64,000 bases of DNA from Putridiphycobacter sp045107045 (GTDB lineage: Bacteria; Bacteroidota; Bacteroidia; Flavobacteriales_D; Crocinitomicaceae). The first letter of the stretch is position 1. Each line of letters opens with the position of its first letter. Positions 46,511-55,128 of the stretch are shown here, one piece after another. A program made the translations under genes and the position numbers. The notes beneath the pieces are model-generated. The model saw nothing but the letters and a program-made list of their open reading frames with translations, did no database searches and was not told where the DNA came from. The stretch is from contig JBGCFR010000007.1 of assembly GCA_045107045.1 (NCBI GenBank), positions 26,359 through 90,358 on the forward strand, written 5' to 3'.

Positions 46511-46546
46511 AAAACTTTAACCGAAAGGTTAAAGTTTTTCTTTTTT
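46511..46546 (+). terminator. Hairpin terminator between substrate and exosortase
   Basis: A perfect 12-bp stem (AAAACTTTAACC at 46511-46522 with 46527-46538) and a GAAA loop are followed by TTCTTTTTT. It lies 20 bases after the substrate stop and 12 bases before the exosortase ATG. Confidence 0.88.
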
Positions 46547-46550
46547 CAAA

Positions 46551-47084
46551 ATGGGTATAAATATTAAGAGAAGTTACATATTCGTTGGAGTAGGTATTGC
46601 ACTTTATCTCATTTGGTTAGTATTATATCAGTATGTCATTAAGGTAAAAACTGACTGGGACTTCTGGTTGAATTACAATATTGTTGACATTTCAAATTTC
46701 ATCTTAAATTCAGTAGGCTTTTCATCATATATCGATATAGAAAGTGACCACGTTAAGCTAATAAAAGATGCTGGATATAATGCTGGTGTTTGGGTTGGAG
46801 ACAATTGTAACGGGTTTAAGTTGTTTTCAATCTTTAGTATTTTCCTCATAGCCTTTCCAGGTTCAACACGTTCAAAATTTTGGTATATCCCACTAGGTAT
46901 AATAGTTATTCATTTAGCAAATGTTGTTAGAATCATAGCATTATTTATTATTAGTGATTATCATCCAGAATGGCTTGACTTCAATCATCTCTATACGTTT
47001 ACAGCTTTTGTATATGGGGTTATCTTTATACTTTGGCTAGTATGGATTAAAAAATACGGAACTAAACTTAATAATGAGGCTTAA
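46551..47084 (+). CDS. xrtX: Exosortase (PID-CTERM type, probably exosortase X)
   Basis: This is an integral membrane transpeptidase-like protein of 177 residues and about five to six helices. The catalytic triad of exo/archaeosortases is visible: Cys86 in WVGDNCNGFKLF, Arg127 in LANVVRIIALF and His146 in DFNHLYTF. Such enzymes cut at the C-terminal sorting motif of small substrates, here most likely the PID-CTERM protein just upstream. The symbol rests on my memory of the Bacteroidota PID-CTERM/XrtX pairing and is less certain than the family. It overlaps the next membrane protein gene by 11 bases. Confidence 0.88.
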   Translation: MGINIKRSYIFVGVGIALYLIWLVLYQYVIKVKTDWDFWLNYNIVDISNFILNSVGFSSYIDIESDHVKLIKDAGYNAGVWVGDNCNGFKLFSIFSIFLIAFPGSTRSKFWYIPLGIIVIHLANVVRIIALFIISDYHPEWLDFNHLYTFTAFVYGVIFILWLVWIKKYGTKLNNEA

Positions 47085-47532
47085 GCAAAGAATCACTTTC
47101 TATTTTTTTTTAATTCTGTTAGTTGGAAGTGGTTTCCTACGTGATTTTTTTATGATTAATATAAATCATGTGTTAAAACACTTAGAACAGGGGATTGCTA
47201 ATTATGCCTATCCAAGTTTTCAAATTCTTGAAACATGGAGTGTCAGTGAAATTGTAAAATTGAAATGGGTATTGACTATTCTATTCTTTTTTTATTTTTG
47301 GGGGGTCTCATACGGTTTATTAAAAGTGTACTTTAGACCATTAAACGTAAAAGCTATTTCTCAAACCTTTTTATCGCTAATTCTTCTTGCAGGAATATTA
47401 TTTACTTTTGGAAAAATCAGTGGACTAGATAAATCAATGTATCATATTGTTAGAACAATAACTGGGCTAACGCATTCATTTATGCCCGCTATGGTCGTTT
47501 TTTTGTATTTGAAGTATTTCCCTAAAGACTAA
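47074..47532 (+). CDS. Exosortase-associated membrane protein
   Basis: This is a 152-residue protein with about four hydrophobic helices (residues 7-25, 65-86, 97-113, 125-147). It resembles the small membrane proteins that sit directly behind exosortase genes in Bacteroidota (called XrtX-associated membrane protein as I recall). A function in the sorting reaction is inferred from position only. The 11-base overlap with the exosortase argues for coupled translation. It ends 13 bases before the convergent hemD stop. Confidence 0.72.
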   Translation: MRLKQRITFYFFLILLVGSGFLRDFFMININHVLKHLEQGIANYAYPSFQILETWSVSEIVKLKWVLTILFFFYFWGVSYGLLKVYFRPLNVKAISQTFLSLILLAGILFTFGKISGLDKSMYHIVRTITGLTHSFMPAMVVFLYLKYFPKD

Positions 47533-47545
47533 ATTAAGTGTCTAA

Positions 47546-48289
47546 CTATTTTTTAGTATTCTTAATATAAGATTCTATTGCCATAGTCATGCTCGGATTC
47601 TTAGGTTGTGGTGCATGAATATCTAGTCTTAAATTGTTCTTTTTTACTGCATTTGCGGTGGTTGGCCCAAATGCAGCAATCATAGTTTTATTTTGTTTAA
47701 AATCAGGAAAATTCTTTAATAGTGATTCAATGCCAGAAGGACTAAAGAAAACTAGTAAATCATACTTTACATCTTCTAAATCTGATAAATCCGCTGCTAC
47801 GGTTCTATAAAGAACAGCTTTAGTATAATTAACATTGTTCTCTTCTAGTGTATCAGGAATATTTTGACGCAGAATATCTGAACATGGTAAAAGGTATCTA
47901 TCTTCTTTATGTTTTTTAAGAAGATCCACCATATCATAGATGTTTTGTTTTCCAAAGAAAATTTTTCTTTTTCTATACACAACATATTTTTGTAGGTAAT
48001 ATGCTATTGCTTCTGAAATACAAAAGTATTTCATTGACTCCGGCACTTTATATCTTGTCTCTTCTGCAATCCTAAAAAAATTGTCTACGGACGTTTTACT
48101 TGTTAGAATTACAGCTGTATGAAGTCCCAAATCAATTTTTTGAGCTCTAAACTCTCTTGCTGTTACCCCAACAACATTAATAAAAGGTCTAAAATCAATC
48201 TTAAGCTTATACTTTTCTGCTAAATCAAAGTAAGGCGATTTCTCACTAACAGGTGCTGGTTGAGAAACTAAAATAGTTTTTACGCTCAT
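47546..48289 (-). CDS. hemD: Uroporphyrinogen-III synthase
   Basis: HemD closes hydroxymethylbilane into uroporphyrinogen III in haem synthesis. The sequence shows the family's two-domain plan: an N-terminal ILVSQPAP and AVILTSKTSVDNFFR (about 65), and a C-terminal DLLVFFSPSGIESLLKNFPDF (about 182) followed by IAAFGPTTANAVKK. HemD is weakly conserved, but these segments and the neighbouring DUF4271 gene make the call good. I start at the ATG at 48289; a second ATG two codons upstream (48295) is possible. It lies 23-29 bases downstream of the DUF4271 gene on the same strand. Confidence 0.9.
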   Translation of the reverse strand: MSVKTILVSQPAPVSEKSPYFDLAEKYKLKIDFRPFINVVGVTAREFRAQKIDLGLHTAVILTSKTSVDNFFRIAEETRYKVPESMKYFCISEAIAYYLQKYVVYRKRKIFFGKQNIYDMVDLLKKHKEDRYLLPCSDILRQNIPDTLEENNVNYTKAVLYRTVAADLSDLEDVKYDLLVFFSPSGIESLLKNFPDFKQNKTMIAAFGPTTANAVKKNNLRLDIHAPQPKNPSMTMAIESYIKNTKK

Positions 48290-48318
48290 ATTCAAAATTC
48301 TTTATTTCTAACCTATAC

Positions 48319-48978
48319 TTATGAAAGCAAATATTTAGCTATCAAAAATAACGGCAGGATTTCGAGGGTGCAAAGATACAAAATTATATATAATAAAGAA
48401 ACTTTATAATGTAGAGATTCTTTAAGCGTAAAATACAATTGAATAATGTAAACTATTATTGTAATTATTGTTCCTAGAACAAAAATTAAATACTGAAATT
48501 GAATGGTTTGATATATTGAGAAAATTGACAATGGCAATAGAATTAACCCTAAAACTTGATATTGTTTAAAGGCATTCCCTATGTCAAAATGTGATTTACG
48601 CATAAACCAATTTGACAAAAGGTATTGAATTAATGTTTTCAAAAAGTAATATGAACAAACGAAAGCAAATATTTCTAAAACATTTTTTGCTGAAAAAAAG
48701 GAAGGTAAATTGTAGATACTGTTAATTGCAATACCAATCATTAGAGATAATGAAATGAGGTAATTCAAAATTAGTAGCGGAGCTGATAAACTTTGTGGTG
48801 AAAATAATTGCTGATTATAATTTTTAGAAAAATTAAATAGATGGCCTATGTATGCATTATTATTCAATTTTGCTAAAATTATAGTTATGATACCAATAAT
48901 TGCAAATATCCAGAAAATAGCATTAGAAGAATGTTCAATTCTGCGTAATATTCCAATATCAAAATCTTCAGGATTCAT
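48319..48978 (-). CDS. DUF4271 membrane protein
   Basis: This is a 219-residue membrane protein with about six helices (residues 19-36, 66-84, 92-116, 140-158, 163-184, 195-216). It matches the Bacteroidota DUF4271 family, regularly found beside hemD; no function is established that I know. Its start codon lies four bases after a TAnnTTTG box, so the two-gene transcript should be leaderless. Confidence 0.85.
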   Translation of the reverse strand: MNPEDFDIGILRRIEHSSNAIFWIFAIIGIITIILAKLNNNAYIGHLFNFSKNYNQQLFSPQSLSAPLLILNYLISLSLMIGIAINSIYNLPSFFSAKNVLEIFAFVCSYYFLKTLIQYLLSNWFMRKSHFDIGNAFKQYQVLGLILLPLSIFSIYQTIQFQYLIFVLGTIITIIVYIIQLYFTLKESLHYKVSLLYIILYLCTLEILPLFLIAKYLLS

Positions 48979-48982
48979 GTGT

Positions 48983-48990
48983 CAAAAATA
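48983..48990 (-). promoter_or_regulatory. TAnnTTTG box, leaderless type, of DUF4271-hemD
   Basis: TATTTTTG on the minus strand, then ACAC, then the ATG at 48978. Confidence 0.65.
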
Positions 48991-49049
48991 GTATTTAATT
49001 TTCTTATGAAGTTCTATAATTCCGCATCAATTAAAAAGAAAAAAATAGA

Positions 49050-49057
49050 TACATTTG
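49050..49057 (+). promoter_or_regulatory. TAnnTTTG box of the acyl-CoA dehydrogenase
   Basis: TACATTTG, 15 bases before the ATG at 49073. Confidence 0.55.
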
Positions 49058-49072
49058 CATAAAATAGACTTT

Positions 49073-50278
49073 ATGGCAACCGATCAATATACACATTCTG
49101 ATTATTACAATCTTGACGATTTATTTACTGAAGAACATAAGTTAATTAGGGAGGCAACTCGAACTTGGGTAAAACAAAATGTATCTCCAATTATTGAAGA
49201 CTACTATGAGAGAGCTGCTTTTCCTGAACATTTAGTTAAACAGCTTGGTGAAATAGGTGCTTTTGGGCCTTATATTCCTGAAGAATACGGAGGGCCAGGT
49301 TTAGATCAAATATCATACGGTATTATTATGCAAGAATTAGAAAGGTGTGATTCAGGACTAAGGTCTACCTCTTCGGTTCAAAGTTCTTTAGTAATGTATC
49401 CAATTTATAAATATGGAAACGAGTCGCAAAGAAAAAAATATTTACCAAAACTTGCCAGTGGAGAATTTTTAGGTTGTTTTGGATTGACTGAACCTGATCA
49501 TGGTTCAAACCCCGGAGGTATGACTACGAATTTTAAGGACATGGGAGACCATTACTTGTTGAATGGTGCTAAAATGTGGATTTCTAACGCCCCTTTGTCT
49601 GATATTGCTGTGGTTTGGGCAAAAAGTGAAGAAGGACGAATTCATGGATTAATTGTTGAAAAAGGAATGGAAGGATTCTCTGCTCCTGAAATGAAAGGAA
49701 AGCATTCCTTAAGAGCCTCAATTACTGGTGAGCTTTTATTCGAAAATGTAAAAGTTCCAAAGGAAAATTTGCTACCAAATAAATCAGGTTTAGGAGCACC
49801 ATTAGGCTGTTTAGATTCGGCACGTTTTGGTATTGCATGGGGGGCTTTAGGTTCGGCAATGGATTGTTATGATCAAGCTTTGAGATATTCGAAAGAAAGA
49901 ACGCAATTTGGCGTACCAATTGGTGCTTTTCAATTGACTCAAAAAAAATTGGCGGAAATGGTAACAGAGATTACAAAGGCACAATTATTAACTTATAGGT
50001 TGGGACAGTTAAGAAATGAAGGAAAGGCAACTTCGGCTCAAATATCAATGGCTAAACGAAACAATGTGGATATAGCATTAAAAATTGCCCGTGAAGCACG
50101 TCAAATATTAGGAGCTATGGGTATTACTAACGAATACTCAGTTATGCGGCATATGGCAAATTTAGAGTCGGTTGTTACATATGAAGGGACTCATGATATA
50201 CACTTACTTATTACAGGTATGGATGTTACGGGTATACCAGCTTTTACTAGAACAGAACCTGATTTAAGCAAAATGTAA
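49073..50278 (+). CDS. Acyl-CoA dehydrogenase, glutaryl-CoA dehydrogenase type
   Basis: This FAD enzyme of 401 residues probably oxidises glutaryl-CoA to crotonyl-CoA in lysine/tryptophan breakdown. I start at the ATG at 49073; a TTG at 49055 lies in the promoter. Motifs: LERCDSGLRSTSSVQSSLVM (about 96), GCFGLTEPDHGSNPGGM (about 136), where the GLTEP-GS segment binds FAD, and VVTYEGTHDIHLLITG (about 375) with the catalytic Glu of the glutaryl-CoA subgroup. A medium-chain or other substrate is less likely. It appears monocistronic. Confidence 0.9.
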   Translation: MATDQYTHSDYYNLDDLFTEEHKLIREATRTWVKQNVSPIIEDYYERAAFPEHLVKQLGEIGAFGPYIPEEYGGPGLDQISYGIIMQELERCDSGLRSTSSVQSSLVMYPIYKYGNESQRKKYLPKLASGEFLGCFGLTEPDHGSNPGGMTTNFKDMGDHYLLNGAKMWISNAPLSDIAVVWAKSEEGRIHGLIVEKGMEGFSAPEMKGKHSLRASITGELLFENVKVPKENLLPNKSGLGAPLGCLDSARFGIAWGALGSAMDCYDQALRYSKERTQFGVPIGAFQLTQKKLAEMVTEITKAQLLTYRLGQLRNEGKATSAQISMAKRNNVDIALKIAREARQILGAMGITNEYSVMRHMANLESVVTYEGTHDIHLLITGMDVTGIPAFTRTEPDLSKM

Positions 50279-50322
50279 AGACGACAATATTAAAATTGTT
50301 ATAGGGGGGAGGTTATACATTA

Positions 50323-51273
50323 TTATTTTCGTGTAATTATACTTCCTACACCTGCATATTTGCTATTCCAGTAGCTTGACTTATGAACATCTGTTGTAAT
50401 GATTCCTTTACTAGAAGAAGAGTGTATCATAGTTAAAGATTCCCCTGGGTTAGAAATAACAATTCCTACATGTGTAATTTTATTACCTGTTTTAAAAAAT
50501 ACTAAGTCTCCTTTTTGAGCCTCTTTTTCATTTATTCGTTCAGCAAATTGTTTTTGAGCAGAAGCTGATCTTGGAGTGCTTATTCCGTGATTATTGTAGA
50601 CATATCCTATATAACCTGAACAATCAAAACCTTTTGGCGTTGTGCCTGCCCAAACATAAGGTGTTCCAATATATTCTTTGGCATAATTTACAATATCTTC
50701 TCGCATTTTAGCTTCACTTGCTAAAATTCTTCTATCCTCAGAATTGGGTTCACTTGCCGGTTCAGTGTTTTTGACTTTAGTTGTTTTCTTTTCTTTTTTA
50801 GTAGACGTTATAATTCTTGAGTTTTCAATACCATAAACAGGCACCTTGCTTAATTCGTTCCCAATAAAATCCTTTAGAATGGCAGCATTTTTTTTATTTA
50901 ATTTTGATTGTAAATCAATTAAGTACTGTTTCAATTCAGCTATTTCATAATAGTGAGATTTTGTGTAGGCCTCAGCTTTTGAGAAGGTGAGAAAACTTTT
51001 ATATGTATCAATAGCCAATGATAGTGTGTTTTTTCGTTTTCTTGTCCATTCTTCATTTTCTGATAGTCGGAATAAAGCTAGTGATTTATAAAAACTTGGC
51101 ATACCACTATAGTCATAATCAGGAATGGCTAAAAGTTTGTTAGCTTTTTTTAAAACTTTAGTGTAGTAGTTTTGGCTATATAAAATTTCTAATTGATCTA
51201 TTCTTTTGTCTTGACCGATTGCCAAGTTTGGTAGACCTAATAAGATAAAAATAAGTGGTACCAATCTCTTCAT
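50323..51273 (-). CDS. NlpC/P60 cell-wall endopeptidase
   Basis: This is a secreted peptidase of 316 residues that probably cuts peptidoglycan stem peptides. A signal peptide ends IGQ (residue 21). The first 180 residues are helical (TPR-like periods around residues 25-125). The C-terminal NlpC/P60 domain carries Cys218 in FDCSGYIGYV, His268 in KITHVGIVI and His284 in MIHSSSSKG. The start codon lies four bases after a TAnnTTTG box. It is monocistronic. Confidence 0.93.
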   Translation of the reverse strand: MKRLVPLIFILLGLPNLAIGQDKRIDQLEILYSQNYYTKVLKKANKLLAIPDYDYSGMPSFYKSLALFRLSENEEWTRKRKNTLSLAIDTYKSFLTFSKAEAYTKSHYYEIAELKQYLIDLQSKLNKKNAAILKDFIGNELSKVPVYGIENSRIITSTKKEKKTTKVKNTEPASEPNSEDRRILASEAKMREDIVNYAKEYIGTPYVWAGTTPKGFDCSGYIGYVYNNHGISTPRSASAQKQFAERINEKEAQKGDLVFFKTGNKITHVGIVISNPGESLTMIHSSSSKGIITTDVHKSSYWNSKYAGVGSIITRK

Positions 51274-51277
51274 AGGT

Positions 51278-51285
51278 CAAAAATA
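51278..51285 (-). promoter_or_regulatory. TAnnTTTG box, leaderless type, of the NlpC/P60 gene
   Basis: TATTTTTG on the minus strand, then ACCT, then the ATG at 51273. Confidence 0.65.
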
Positions 51286-51374
51286 GTCGATATAGCAGCT
51301 AAAGATTTAAGGTTTTAAAACTTATTTCCACAGAAAACTGTTAAGTATTCCTTCTGTAAATATGAAGTGGTGCT

Positions 51375-51407
51375 TTTGAGGAATGTAGATTATAAATCCT
51401 ATTTTTG
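51375..51407 (+). promoter_or_regulatory. Complete promoter of lpxB
   Basis: TTTG at 51375-51378 and TATTTTTG at 51400-51407, 21 bases apart, fit the -33/-7 consensus. The lpxB start is 16 bases downstream. Confidence 0.7.
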
Positions 51408-51423
51408 TTTTAAAATTTAAACG

Positions 51424-52542
51424 TTGAAGTATTTTTTAATAGCTGGGGAAGCATCTGGAGACCTTCATGGCAGCAATTTAATGCGTGCACTTAAGCAAAG
51501 TGATGCCAATGCCAATTTTCAATATTGGGGTGGTGATCAAATGAAATCGGTTGATGGCAAGCTAAAAAAGCATATTAATACTTTAGCTTTTATGGGGTTC
51601 GTAGAAGTTTTGTTCAATTTAAGAACTATTTTAAAGAACATAAAAACTTGTAAAAATCAAATAGAAGCATTTAAACCAGATGTCCTAATTTTGATAGATT
51701 ACCCTGGTTTTAATTTAAGAATTGCAAATTTTGCTAAGACAAAAGGACTTAGGGTGCATTATTATATTTCGCCTCAAATATGGGCTTGGAAGCAAAATAG
51801 GGTTCATAAAATCAAAAGAGTTGTAGATGCTATGTATACCATTCTTCCTTTTGAAAAAGAGTTTTATCAAAAATTTAATGTTGAGGTAGATTATGTAGGA
51901 CACCCGCTTGTTGATGCCATACAAGATTTTAAAACTAAAGCCCTATCATTAGAAACATTTAGGGTAAGTTATGATTTAACTGAGCAACCTATTCTAGCTG
52001 TTTTACCAGGAAGTAGAAATCAGGAAATTAAAACTAAACTTCCAATTATGCTGGCTGCAGCTAAGGCGTTCAATAATTATCAGGTAATTATTGCTGGTGC
52101 ACCCAATAAAGATAAATCGTTCTATCATGATATAATTGGAAACGAGCATACTACCATAATTGAAAATGACACCTATAACTTACTTAACTCTGCCAATTTA
52201 GCAATGGTTACATCAGGCACTGCTACTTTGGAAACTGCGCTTTTTAAAGTGCCTCAAGTGGTATGTTACAAAGCCAATGGAGTGTCATATCAAATAGCAA
52301 AACGACTAGTAAAAGTTAAGTATATTTCCTTGGTCAATTTAATCATGGATAAGTCAGTAGTAGCTGAGCTAATTCAAGATGAACTAACAGTTAGTAATAT
52401 AATTACTGAATTAAGGAAGCTTGAAAATGACAATGTTGAGATACTATTGGATTATCATAATCTTGAGAAAATTCTTGGCGGAGGAGGGGCTTCGAAAAAA
52501 GTGGCTGAATTAATTTATGCGGCTTCGACTAAATCAAAATAA
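51424..52542 (+). CDS. lpxB: Lipid-A-disaccharide synthase
   Basis: LpxB joins UDP-diacylglucosamine and lipid X to form the lipid A disaccharide at the inner membrane. The N-terminus is conserved (KYFLIAGEASGDLHGSNLM); since the codon at that position is TTG and no ATG lies upstream in frame before the promoter, TTG is the likely start. Later motifs: YYISPQIWAWKQNRVHKI (about 117), VDYVGHPLVD (about 155), VLPGSRNQEIK (about 197) and VTSGTATLETALFKVPQVV (about 260). Length 372 is normal. No surE or other lpx gene adjoins it. Confidence 0.96.
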   Translation: MKYFLIAGEASGDLHGSNLMRALKQSDANANFQYWGGDQMKSVDGKLKKHINTLAFMGFVEVLFNLRTILKNIKTCKNQIEAFKPDVLILIDYPGFNLRIANFAKTKGLRVHYYISPQIWAWKQNRVHKIKRVVDAMYTILPFEKEFYQKFNVEVDYVGHPLVDAIQDFKTKALSLETFRVSYDLTEQPILAVLPGSRNQEIKTKLPIMLAAAKAFNNYQVIIAGAPNKDKSFYHDIIGNEHTTIIENDTYNLLNSANLAMVTSGTATLETALFKVPQVVCYKANGVSYQIAKRLVKVKYISLVNLIMDKSVVAELIQDELTVSNIITELRKLENDNVEILLDYHNLEKILGGGGASKKVAELIYAASTKSK

Positions 52543-52564
52543 AATGTTAATAATTTAAATTCAT

Positions 52565-52599
52565 TTTGTGTCTAGATATTAGCTTCTAATTTACTTTTG
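52565..52599 (+). promoter_or_regulatory. Promoter, leaderless type, of the SpoIID-like gene
   Basis: TTTG at 52565-52568 and TACTTTTG at 52592-52599 (23-base spacer, at the long end). The GTG start follows after four bases (TAGA). Confidence 0.62.
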
Positions 52600-52603
52600 T
52601 AGA

Positions 52604-53791
52604 GTGAAATTCATTTTGACGTTAATTACAGTTTTAGCACTAACTAATGCTTTTGGTCAGCAATTAGATATTGGTGTTCTCCGGCGCTATAAGGTTTCAA
52701 ATGTGTTAGTATCCTATCATAAAGGGTCCTACAATATTTTCGGTAATTCTAGACGTATCTTTACTATGTTGCCAACAGAATCTGTTCAGATTAAAAGAAG
52801 TGGTACAAAATTATTGGTTATAAGAGGGGTTGAAGAACTAGGTTTATTTGACACAGTTAAAATTGAAGAATCCCTTCCCAATCATAGTTTTAGAATTCAA
52901 GGTCTTGGACCAAAAAAGCTAAAGGAGCGGAAATATTACAATAATTTGTCGATTACAATTGAGGGGAAGTCAGAAATAAAAATTATTAATCATGTAGATA
53001 TTTCGAATTATTTAGGAGGAGTGATTGAGAGTGAAGGGGGAGGAGGAAGACACCGTAATTATTATAAAGTGCAAGCTACTTTAAGTAGAACATATGCATT
53101 AAGTCATTTAAGGAAACATGAGTCTGAAGGGTTTAATTTATGTGATCAAGTACATTGTCAAGCTTACCATAACATGTTGATCTATACACCGACAATAAAA
53201 AAAGCAGTAGCTGAGACGAGACAGATGGTAATGGTTGATAAAAAAATAAATCTGGCCAATGGCTTTTTTTTTGCCAATTGTGGCGGTCAGACCAGCGAAG
53301 CTGATTTTGTTTGGAATAGGGCAGTACCTTACTGTAAAAGCGTTATTGATACTTTCTGTATTCATACTAGACAAGCCAAATGGGAAAAAAGGATTCCTCA
53401 AGCGGATTGGGAGAATTACTTAGAAAAGCAATTCGGCTATCCTATTAAAGATTCAGTCTTTAATTATCTTTTGTATCATTTCAAGCAAGAGCATAGATTA
53501 GCATTTTATCAATTGCCGCAACTAGGCATTCCGTTGAGAGACATTAGAGTACATTTTAAATTAAGATCAACTTGGTTTAATTGTTCTCTTGAAGGAAAAG
53601 AAGTTGTTCTAAAAGGCAAAGGTTTTGGACATGGTGTTGGGCTATGCCAGGAGGGAGCAATGAATATGGCTAAAAATAATTTTAGTTTTAAAGAAATTAT
53701 CCAGTTTTATTTTAGAGGGGTCGGTCTAATTAATTATTATGATTATCTATTCTTCAGACAAAGTAATTTTTTCAAGTATAAGCCAAATTAA
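52604..53791 (+). CDS. SpoIID/LytB domain protein
   Basis: This is a secreted protein of 395 residues; the signal peptide ends AFGQ (residue 18). It carries a SpoIID/LytB domain (about 125-365): DISNYLGGVIESEGGGG with KVQATLSRTYALSH (about 150), FFANCGGQTSEADFVW (about 225) and GKGFGHGVGLCQEGAM (about 343). SpoIID proteins are lytic transglycosylases acting on denuded peptidoglycan, so a wall-remodelling role is likely. Translation starts with GTG. It is convergent with the beta-helix lipoprotein gene, 22 bases apart. Confidence 0.9.
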   Translation: MKFILTLITVLALTNAFGQQLDIGVLRRYKVSNVLVSYHKGSYNIFGNSRRIFTMLPTESVQIKRSGTKLLVIRGVEELGLFDTVKIEESLPNHSFRIQGLGPKKLKERKYYNNLSITIEGKSEIKIINHVDISNYLGGVIESEGGGGRHRNYYKVQATLSRTYALSHLRKHESEGFNLCDQVHCQAYHNMLIYTPTIKKAVAETRQMVMVDKKINLANGFFFANCGGQTSEADFVWNRAVPYCKSVIDTFCIHTRQAKWEKRIPQADWENYLEKQFGYPIKDSVFNYLLYHFKQEHRLAFYQLPQLGIPLRDIRVHFKLRSTWFNCSLEGKEVVLKGKGFGHGVGLCQEGAMNMAKNNFSFKEIIQFYFRGVGLINYYDYLFFRQSNFFKYKPN

Positions 53792-53813
53792 ACTGTCTCC
53801 ATTACTTTTAGGG

Positions 53814-55016
53814 CTAATTGAAATGAATAGTACAACTATTTGTACAGTTTGCAGAAGGTCCGGCGCCATTTCCTGAAAAAGTATTTATCGCCTCGACAGG
53901 ACCTGCAGTTAATTGTAGCGTTCCGTTAGTAGAAATTTGACCATTATCATTTACAAAAATGCCGTAGTTATTGGCATTTCTAATCATGGAATTTACAACA
54001 TCTAATTTTCCAGTTATAAAAATATTCGAATATTGATATTCTGGATTGGATCCACCATCTTCAATATTATTGTAAGCCATTTTGTTATTTGGGTTTACAG
54101 ATGCAACTGATATTCCGTTCCAGTAACCTGGTATAGTATTTTGACCTTTTATTGAAATAGGTTTGTCAATTGTGCCCACACTGTTTAAAAATCCACCTGT
54201 CTCAACTTTAATGCCTCCATTTGCCTTCATCAATAAATTGACACCCGGGCAAATCTCTAATCCAGTCGAAATACATATGAATTCTAATAGAAATGGTGTA
54301 TTTGTGACACGCCATTTTCCTGCAGAGGTAATAGTGTCACTTCTTACTTCAATATAATTATTTGTATTAAAATCGTTGTAATTGGAAACGGAGTCTAAAT
54401 TTGTGACTTGGTTGGCGGCAATGGATAGTCCGGTTGTATTTTGACGAAGAATATTTGACGAAAATTCAGATAAAAAACCACCATTTGCAACAAATAAACC
54501 ATAGCTATAGCTGTTGGATATTATTGTGTTTTGGATATTAAGTTGCGCATCATTGTCAATGTATATCGAAGCGTATTCCCACCCTGAATAAGTACCACCA
54601 CCGTTAACTTGGCAATGAATTAATTTATTATTTAAATTGTTAGACTTAAAAGCTATACCAGCCCAAAAACCTTTAATAGCTAATTCTCCTCTAATTATGA
54701 TAGGATTTTCTAAACTTCCAGTTGCATTAAGGTGACCATTACTTTCAATAGTTATTGAACTGCCTTCACACATTATAATTTTAGTCCCTGGTGATAATAT
54801 AAGCGCTGAACTGACGTAAATATCATTACGAATTTTATAGGTTTTGGCTTCTAATGTGGTAGGTGTTGTAATGTTTTCAAAAATTTCAAAATCAAAGTAT
54901 TCACATGACCCATCATCAAGGTCAGCCTCTTTACTGTAGTTATAGGCAAGAGGATCAATACATCCCTTTTTCTTGCAGCTTGACATTCCAACAAGTGTAA
55001 AAACAAAAGTAAACAT
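53814..55016 (-). CDS. Beta-helix surface lipoprotein
   Basis: This is a predicted lipoprotein of 400 residues (lipobox VGMSSC near residue 14). I start at the ATG at 55016; a TTG at 55061 would add 15 residues. After Cys it has GCIDPLAYNYSKEADLDDGSC, a motif common in Bacteroidota surface proteins. The rest is a right-handed beta-helix made of two related halves (about 70-185 and 250-370): each has L/N-A/S-x-G-S/T-L/I-x-x-P-I-x-I-K/R-G, then W-A/N-G-I and Y-G-I/L-F-V. No catalytic site is evident. It is probably an extracellular carbohydrate-binding or structural protein. Confidence 0.78.
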   Translation of the reverse strand: MFTFVFTLVGMSSCKKKGCIDPLAYNYSKEADLDDGSCEYFDFEIFENITTPTTLEAKTYKIRNDIYVSSALILSPGTKIIMCEGSSITIESNGHLNATGSLENPIIIRGELAIKGFWAGIAFKSNNLNNKLIHCQVNGGGTYSGWEYASIYIDNDAQLNIQNTIISNSYSYGLFVANGGFLSEFSSNILRQNTTGLSIAANQVTNLDSVSNYNDFNTNNYIEVRSDTITSAGKWRVTNTPFLLEFICISTGLEICPGVNLLMKANGGIKVETGGFLNSVGTIDKPISIKGQNTIPGYWNGISVASVNPNNKMAYNNIEDGGSNPEYQYSNIFITGKLDVVNSMIRNANNYGIFVNDNGQISTNGTLQLTAGPVEAINTFSGNGAGPSANCTNSCTIHFN

Positions 55017-55128
55017 TGGAATTCTTAGGAAATATAACCGATTTATCTTGTGCTTTTTCAAAATATAGAATTTGATATGTTTTCAATAAATAGAAAGTTC
55101 ATTAATATATTACTTTCAAATTAAATAC

